NCBI GenBank assembly: GCA_004194705.1
Contig: SADC01001217.1
Coordinates: 310,001-374,000 of the forward strand
Origin: Ditylenchus dipsaci
Taxonomy: Eukaryota; Nematoda; Chromadorea; Rhabditida; Anguinidae
Direction of reading: 5' to 3'
DNA length: 64,000 bases
Shown here: positions 58,806 through 64,000 of the stretch, piece after piece
Layout: each line of letters begins with the position of its first letter
Numbering within the stretch: the stretch's first letter is position 1
Made by a program: the position numbers and the translations under genes
The notes under the pieces: generated by a model
The model's database searches: none
What the model was told of the DNA's origin: nothing
Seen by the model: only the letters and a program-made list of their open reading frames with translations

Positions 58806-59244
58806 GAAAACTGCAAAACTGCAGCTAAATTTTGCTGCATTTTTAAAACACCCAATTTTTCACCTTTTGTTCCTTTCTTAGAGTCAGAATTGCACGGGTA
58901 ATTGAATAGAAATGTTTTCACGTAAAAATAACTTCAAAACAGTAAGTAGCCTATGAAGGTTCACCAGAAAAAAAGAAGAGAGTTGTTCGATTAATTAAAT
59001 TTCTAATTAAATTTCCATTTTTAACTTCATTATAGCTTAGATGAAAGCCATAGCCTAAATCGTGGCCACACATTGGTACAAAAACACATACTTGTACTAA
59101 ACTTGAAACAAAAATATGAAAAATCGAGTAAAATAGGGTGTGCACCCAAGGGGATTCGAACCTGTGACTAGTCGATGCGTATATGGAAAACACTTCCCGT
59201 TGACATTGACGGGCTACATGTAGCCCAGGTGTCACTGTTATACG
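58806..59244. repeat. Repeat copy 2 with tRNA-like B box (uninterrupted)
   Basis: Partner of the repeat at 53556-54399, same orientation, a few indels apart. The empty site for the MITE is at 59193 (AACACTTCCCGTTGACA). Both copies flank the Helitron side of the window, about 5 kb apart. Confidence 0.7.
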
Positions 59245-59261
59245 GGTCCTTTTTTTAATTT

Positions 59262-59461
59262 CTTTACATTAGATAGGAAAAAATCGTCTCCCATCGTCCC
59301 CTATCATCGTCTCCCAAAGTCAGCAAATCCGGAGTTAAAAAATAAAGCCCCTCCCCCTATTAAAGCCCTTCCACCTATTAAAGCCACCCCCCCCTTCTGG
59401 AAGGTAGTCAAAAAATAAAGCCCCGGGGGCTCTATTAGAAGAAATACGGTATATAGGGAAC
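59262..59461. repeat. TACCGTA-family repeat
   Basis: Repeated AATAAAGCCCC.CCCCTATTAAAG strips and GGGGGCTCTATTAGAAGAAA-TACGGTA at the right end; left end unclear. Confidence 0.55.
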
Positions 59462-59574
59462 AAAGAAATGCAGCAAAATTTTTGTTCCAATTTTGCTCTG
59501 TATAATTAATTAATTAATATTTTTGCTGCATTTCAGCAAATTTGCTGTTTTTGCGAACCATGTGAGAAGCATAC

Positions 59575-59715
59575 CTGCACAAGCGCCGGCGCGCCGCCGG
59601 GTAAAATTGGGGAAGTTAGAGCGTAGGCGACGGCGCTAGCGCCGGCGAAGGCGGCCAAAAAAATGAAGCGTGTCGGCGCCGGCGGCGAAAATTTTGTGAG
59701 TCGCCAGCGCTTCGA
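59575..59715. other. GC-rich island of GCGCCGGCG words
   Basis: Repeated GCGCCGGCG, GACGGCGCTAGCGCCGGCG and GTCGGCGCCGGCGGCG in otherwise AT-rich DNA; no coding frame supported. Confidence 0.6.
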
Positions 59716-61060
59716 AAATGGAAAAAGTATATAGTTTTAGAAGTTAACAGAAGGCGGGAGATCTATTCCAGTACTAGCAAATGATATCAGCTGTGAAAAA
59801 ACGTCGTTTTAATATGAATTTTATCATGTTTAAAACACAATTCAAATTTTATCCTTATTATACATCCTGAAAAGAACTTTTTTTGGATGAAGATAAGTCT
59901 TTCAAGTAACATTAATCATTTAGTCGGTCATTCTAGCAATGGTCATTTTAACTCGTTTATTCTTCATTTCCCTTAAAATAGTCGTTAATTTGAACTGGTT
60001 ATTAGGTAATTCCACTAAATTTGTACGCTCTCACTCATTTAAAGTTTGGGGCAAAAAAGCGGCTATTTTTAGAATGGCTTTGTCAAGAGCTTACGCGCAC
60101 TGGCGAAAGCCTAAATTTTTCTGATGTTTTAGCGGCTAAATTAAAAAAGCGTCAACGACAATATTTCGTACACTCGACAAAACAATTTTATTAGTCCGAA
60201 TATTATACAAACAACACAAGAAACAATACCATAACAGGACTATTTGATGACTGCTATTTTCTCTTTCATGGGACACCAATTGTTCTTAGAAGATCGCTGA
60301 TCTTGGTTGCTCTTTTTTTAGCTAAACTTTTTTTTAAATGGGCCATTGCCGTCTCTGAAAACGGTTGTCCCCCGCCCATTCAAAAAATCCCTTATCATTG
60401 AACTTCTATACGCATTTTTTAACTTGGTTTCTAACACAACTCTGCCTAAAATTGAATTCTAGGCCTTGTTTTTTAGAAACCAAGCTAAAAAATCCGTAAT
60501 GAAGCTCAATGATTAGGCGAAAATTTTTGAACTGGAGGGGAAAATCCAAACTCCTGCCCATGGCCCTTTAAATAGAGAGAAAATAAGGCATACAAGTGAC
60601 GCTGAAAATTCAGATATGGGTCATAAAAAGAAAGAGCGTTTATTTTAAACAAGTAAAAAGGACCGCCTTTTTTTCGCCCCAGCCTGTACACCAAAATGAT
60701 CTACGTGAAATCCTGTATCTAAAATAGCTATTATAACAAGTGGTGATTAAAGTGTTAATGAAAAGTCACTCAACTTTACATATCTGGATAGCCCCACAGA
60801 ATATGACAAACATAATGCTACTCGTGTATCAGGCAATCAGCATTCTAAGATTTCATTCTGTCATTTCAAGACTATGCTCTAAAAATGCAATATCTATGGT
60901 GTTGTTTGCAAAATAATGTCATAATCTGTCAAAGTACGCTCGTAAAATAACATTGTAACTTCAATTTTGTTGGAATTTAATGATAATTGTAATGATTCAA
61001 CACCATTTTAATTGCATTATTGTAACGTTTTTAAAAACCTTAAAATATTAGTATAGAAGC
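59716..61060. other. No gene supported apart from one repeat
   Basis: The AAAGGGCC repeat at 60344-60572; a 61-codon frame at 59939 is not convincing. Confidence 0.4.
60344..60572. repeat. AAAGGGCC-family repeat
   Basis: AAATGGGCCATTGCCGTCTC at the left and CCTGCCCATGGCCCTTTAAA at the right, with imperfect inner pairing. Confidence 0.55.
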
Positions 61061-61175
61061 ATTAAAATGCTAAGGATAAATCTTATTTCTGCCTTTTTCT
61101 GGCTGAACAGTGCCCTCTTTGGCTGAAAAGTGCCTTCTTCGGCTGAAAAGTGCATTATTTTGTTAAAAAGGGGAC

Positions 61176-61372
61176 GCAACCGACTCGCCAACGCTAAAAA
61201 ACTCGCCAACGTCAAATCCCGCCAACGGCCGAATTCGCCAACAGCGAAACTCGCCAACGGCAAAGCTCGCTAACCAAAAACTCGCCAACGGGAAAACTCG
61301 ACAACGGCAAAACTCGCCAAACGCAAAAGTCGCCAACCAAAAACTCGCCAACGCACCACAACAACCCAATGA
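61176..61372. repeat. Minisatellite ACTCGCCAACGGCAAA
   Basis: About eleven units of 16-18 bases, for example ACTCGCCAACGGCAAAG, with variants. It opens a long minus-strand frame that I regard as an artefact. Confidence 0.8.
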
Positions 61373-62984
61373 CCCCAAAAATTACTTTTCCAGGGGTGCT
61401 CAAAAACCATTTTTATGCAATAATTTTTGCCATGCAAGGACCGAAAAAGTGATTTCAAAGGGGACAAAAGGCTGAATTGGGACAAAACAAGGCCACTTAT
61501 TCGAAAGACAATAAGCACCAAAGAGTATTAATTCTCTTAGCCTTGAGGGTACTTACAAACCCAGCAACTTGTGAATCAGGCGAAAGTGGGGTACTCAATG
61601 CCGATCAGCCGGGTGCATCATGGGATTTTCTGCCTGCGCCATGCACTCTTCGGAGTGATGGGCTCAAATTTTGGATTCTGAGTCTCTGGCTCGGCCTTGA
61701 AACTAGAGCTGAATTGCTCTTCGGTTTTTTTGTCATATCTCCCTTTGGGTTTGATCTATTTAATTTAGCTATCTTTTTATCGGTCGAGAACCATCGAGCA
61801 ATGTTTTGCGAATGGATTGCGAATATTTTCAGCCCTTCTTTGCTGTCAGCAAATGCCTTAAAGGGGCATGCTCGCGCCCGATGAATAATTCTTGCATTTT
61901 AAATTGGCGGGTACCAGGCACGCCAGAGATTTGAATTTCAAAATTAAATTTTGAAATCATTTTTAGTTCTGTGCTTTGATCTGTCGTGACTTGCCGGTAA
62001 TTTTTGCTCTAATTTTTTACGCTTGCCTTTCTTACTAACTGACTGTTTTGGTTTTAGCGTCAAATAATCTCGTGTGTTCAGCTGGTCATTCTCGTGCATG
62101 CTCAGGTTCTTCTCTTGATCTTGCTGTTTGTATTAGATAAGTTTTTTTTATTTTCTGTGCCGTCATTTGCTTTTTCCTTGTTCCGTTTTTCAGGTGTCTA
62201 TCTGGAGGTCTCAAGAAGGAATTTTAGGTCTCTGCTCAGGTATTTTTACACATTTTTTACACAATTTACGCAGTGACTGCATACATCCTGTCAAAGTCCC
62301 TTATAAATGTAACGTCAAATTTAACAGGCAGCCATTTACGTAGCGACTTTCGACTTTGTCAGCCTGTATGCGGTCGAAGTGTCACTTTCTATGTGCCTTC
62401 GTGCTTCATTCTATGGCAGTATGGCTAGGCCCTTGTAACATATCTGTCGGAGCGCGTCAACTTCTCTGAAGAGGCTGCCTAGCGAAAGTGTTTATTCTGC
62501 TGGGCTTTTATATACTAATTTTCAGATTCAATCGACAATTGGGACCATATCGTTACGTCTTGCATCTTTGTTCCGTATGGTCTATCCCGAAAGTTGCTTG
62601 GTTGTTTGCATTTGTAAAGTTCGCTAAAAACACACACCTCCGGCAATGAGAATGTAAAAGTTGTTGCAAACACGAAAAATGTGGGCAAAACTTTGAATTA
62701 CAAGGAAGTGCGGACTGGAGGTAGGGCGGTTATGGTAACCTAAAAATTTCATCGACTGGAATCGGAAGATTGGAAAGACCTAACACTGCCGTATTACGAC
62801 ACTGCCGTCCAAATATCTTCTTTACGTCACAGAATTCTTCTTTCACTTCTTTCTTCGGTTTTCATCAGTTATAGACCCACTTTTTACTTTGGTCTCCCTG
62901 TTTTTTGGCTTAGGTACGATTTCAGAGAAAATTTTAGTGTAATGCGTGTTTACCAATAAAAAAATACTTCAACTTTGACTCCAT
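61373..62984. other. No gene supported
   Basis: A 135-codon frame at 61477-61884 lacks domain-like pattern. CTTTGGTCTCCCTG-TTTTTTGGCTTAGG at 62890 is another CCTTGG repeat end. The missing start of RPL8 was looked for here and not found. Confidence 0.4.
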
Positions 62985-63670
62985 GATCACATTAGAGCAG
63001 GAGTGCTCTCAATCGGGAGTGCTGAACGAGCCATACAGACCAAAACATACCTGACTAATTGATGGATACAGAAAATGTAAGGAAGACACACTGACCAATT
63101 CGATTACTGCGGCAAAAAGGGAATGATCTTTTCGATCTCAAGGAAGGTGTAAGTTATACCACCTGTTGTATTTCAGCTTAAATGAAAACCGGTAACATTC
63201 TGACTGCCGGAGGAAAGAATCGTTTGTAATTTGGAAGAGGAAAGGGGGATAGAGGTCTTCTGCCGAAATGGTACCCCATTATCATCGCTAATGATCCAGA
63301 CACCAAGCGGACTCGTGTTCGATTGCCTTCTGGAGCCAAAAAAAACGATCCCGTCAGCTAACCATACTATAATAGGTAATATTTTTGTTTAGATTGATGT
63401 TTCAGCATATTCACATATCCCTAATTCTAAGAATCATCGCTGTTGATGGTTGTACGGATAGCTTCTCCTAAAGTTAGATTCGTATACCACAAGTACGACT
63501 CAGAGCGAAATTGTTAGGTTGGTTTATGGTGTGAACCTAGTTAGACTTTTTCAGCATATCGAGCATCCGTCAAATGTCAAGCGTGGAACAAGTGCTGGAC
63601 GGTAGTGTGTCTAGCTGTAAGAATTCTTGGAGCGAAGCCGGAAAAAAAGAGAAAGGGAGATACTATTTGA
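62985..63670 (+). pseudogene. rpl8: Ribosomal protein L8 (uL2), decayed copy
   Basis: Ordered fragments of cytosolic ribosomal protein L8 (large subunit, peptidyl-transferase region) lie on the plus strand: EPYRPKHT (63030), HTDQFDYCGKK (63090), LK then KTGNIL (63180), IVCNLEEE then [20 protein letters not shown] with [11 protein letters not shown] (63220-63345), [11 protein letters not shown] (63350), KVRFVYHKYDSERNC (63470-63510), EHPSNVKRGTSAGR (63560-63600) and RILGAKPEKKRK (63620). At least five frame changes and several stops (for example TAG where the family has Trp after RNC) break it. Intron-like gaps remain, so it is probably not a processed copy. The first 80 residues of the protein were not found upstream. 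Confidence 0.75.
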
Positions 63671-63841
63671 ACTAAATTATGATCCAGTTAATTGTTATAG
63701 TTATATGAATCTGAAAGCGTTATTAATTAATCAGGTATACTTTCTATCCAGGCGTCTTTGCTATGTGAGCTGCTACTGTAAGGAGGTTGGTTGGGCGCCC
63801 TCCCAGGAATAAGTAATGAAATAACAAGTAAAGGATTAATC

Positions 63842-63912
63842 GCCCCGATAGCTCAGTGGTAGAGTGGCGGACGCCGGTGAAAGTTGTCGTAGGTTCGATT
63901 CTACTCGGGGCA
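63842..63912 (+). tRNA. tRNA-like gene, probably a pseudogene or with a sequence gap
   Basis: Seven-base acceptor stem GCCCCGA/TCGGGGC is perfect, the D arm GCTC-AGTGGTA-GAGT is good and an A at 63912 serves as discriminator. A box TAGCTCAGTGG and B box GGTTCGATTC are present. The T arm lacks one base (GTAGGTTCGATTCTAC, 16 instead of 17) and the region that should form the anticodon arm, 22 bases of GCGGACGCCGG..., does not pair and has no U33, so no anticodon can be named. Confidence 0.55.
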
Positions 63913-63938
63913 TCACAATTTTCCTTGACTTTTACTGG

Positions 63939-64000
63939 TAGCACCGGGTGGTTTCGATCCACCGACCTCTGGGTTATGGGCCAGCACGCTCCCACTGCGC
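63939..64000 (-). tRNA. Initiator tRNA-Met (CAT), 5' end cut by the window edge
   Basis: The minus strand gives GCGCAGTGGGAGCGTGC, anticodon loop CCCATAA, the T arm GGTGG-ATCGAAA-CCACC and the acceptor end CGGTGCTA. The A54 and A60 in the T loop (ATCGAAA instead of TTC) and the AGAGGTC variable region are marks of eukaryotic initiator tRNA. One G is missing in the anticodon stem (CTGG against CCCAG). About nine bases lie beyond 64000. The genome also reads CCA directly after the discriminator. Confidence 0.8.

Noticed and set aside
61048..61521. Minus-strand frames reading GEFxxGEF-like repeats
   Set aside because: They are the translation of the ACTCGCCAACGGCAAA minisatellite.
61477..61884. 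135-codon plus-strand frame, one of the longest in the window
   Set aside because: No domain pattern, hydrophobic and low-complexity by turns, starts in repeat DNA; no splice or start context.
63842..63912. Assignment to a specific tRNA isotype
   Set aside because: The anticodon arm does not fold and U33 is missing, so any anticodon would be a guess.
1..64000. LTR or LINE retrotransposons, endogenous viruses
   Set aside because: No reverse transcriptase, integrase, gag or long terminal repeat signals were found; mobile DNA here is of DNA-transposon and Helitron type.

Overview
This is a 64 kb, AT-rich (roughly two thirds A+T), gene-poor eukaryotic window full of spliceosomal introns. The best-supported source is a plant-associated nematode of the tylenchid kind. 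The reasons are a complete nematode-type ground-like (GRL) domain gene (20000-21817, minus), a complete secreted family-3 pectate lyase (14112-15039, minus), a class acquired by plant-parasitic nematodes, a gene start directly behind a TTTCAG acceptor as expected for spliced-leader trans-splicing (43245), nematode-style F-box and FLYWCH genes, and short introns next to transposon-swollen ones. The species is an inference; the presence of GRL plus PL3 is read from the sequence.

Layout. 716-8023 (+): a SET1/COMPASS histone H3K4 methyltransferase, C-terminal two thirds, with N-SET, SET and post-SET exons intact but frame breaks in the low-complexity middle. 11252-12036 (+): F-box gene with broken frames. 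12611-12950 (+): FLYWCH zinc finger, possibly from a Mutator-like element. 14112-15039 (-): pectate lyase, four clean exons. 20000-21817 (-): GRL protein, five clean exons. 26659-30614 (+) and 41861-53222 (-): two paralogous, unrecognised membrane-anchored proteins (A and B); B is spread over 11 kb because its introns are filled with nested transposons, with a small GC-rich gene (43245-43620, +) inside one intron. 34703-35453 (+): second F-box gene, frame-broken. 57274-58420 (-): 3' end of a Helitron. 62985-63670 (+): decayed ribosomal protein L8 copy. 63842-64000: a tRNA-like gene and the 3' part of an initiator tRNA-Met.

Most of the rest is DNA transposons, nearly all non-autonomous. I could define several by perfect target-site duplications: a hAT element with BED/RNase-H coding remnants (49169-50521, 8-bp TSD CCATATAC), two foldback elements whose long arms are degenerate tandem repeats (31099-32567, TSD GAGAAGTA; 47931-50886, TSD GTTTATTG) and a hAT MITE (39954-40346, TSD ATAAAAAT). 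A Tc1/mariner remnant is flanked by TA (51961-52607), and several foldbacks are flanked by TTAA. The most interesting signal is the tandem-repeat-armed foldback class: different elements share an internal core but carry unrelated short repeat units in their arms, and they nest inside each other (TTAA foldback containing a repeat-armed foldback containing a hAT element). Two MITE superfamilies, one ending in TACCGTA and one ending in CAGTCGA..CTCGATTTA, are scattered through introns and intergenic DNA.

The intact pectate lyase and GRL genes contrast with single-base frame breaks in SET1, both F-box genes, paralogues A and B, and one-base gaps in both tRNAs. Whether these are real decay or uncorrected consensus errors cannot be settled from sequence alone.
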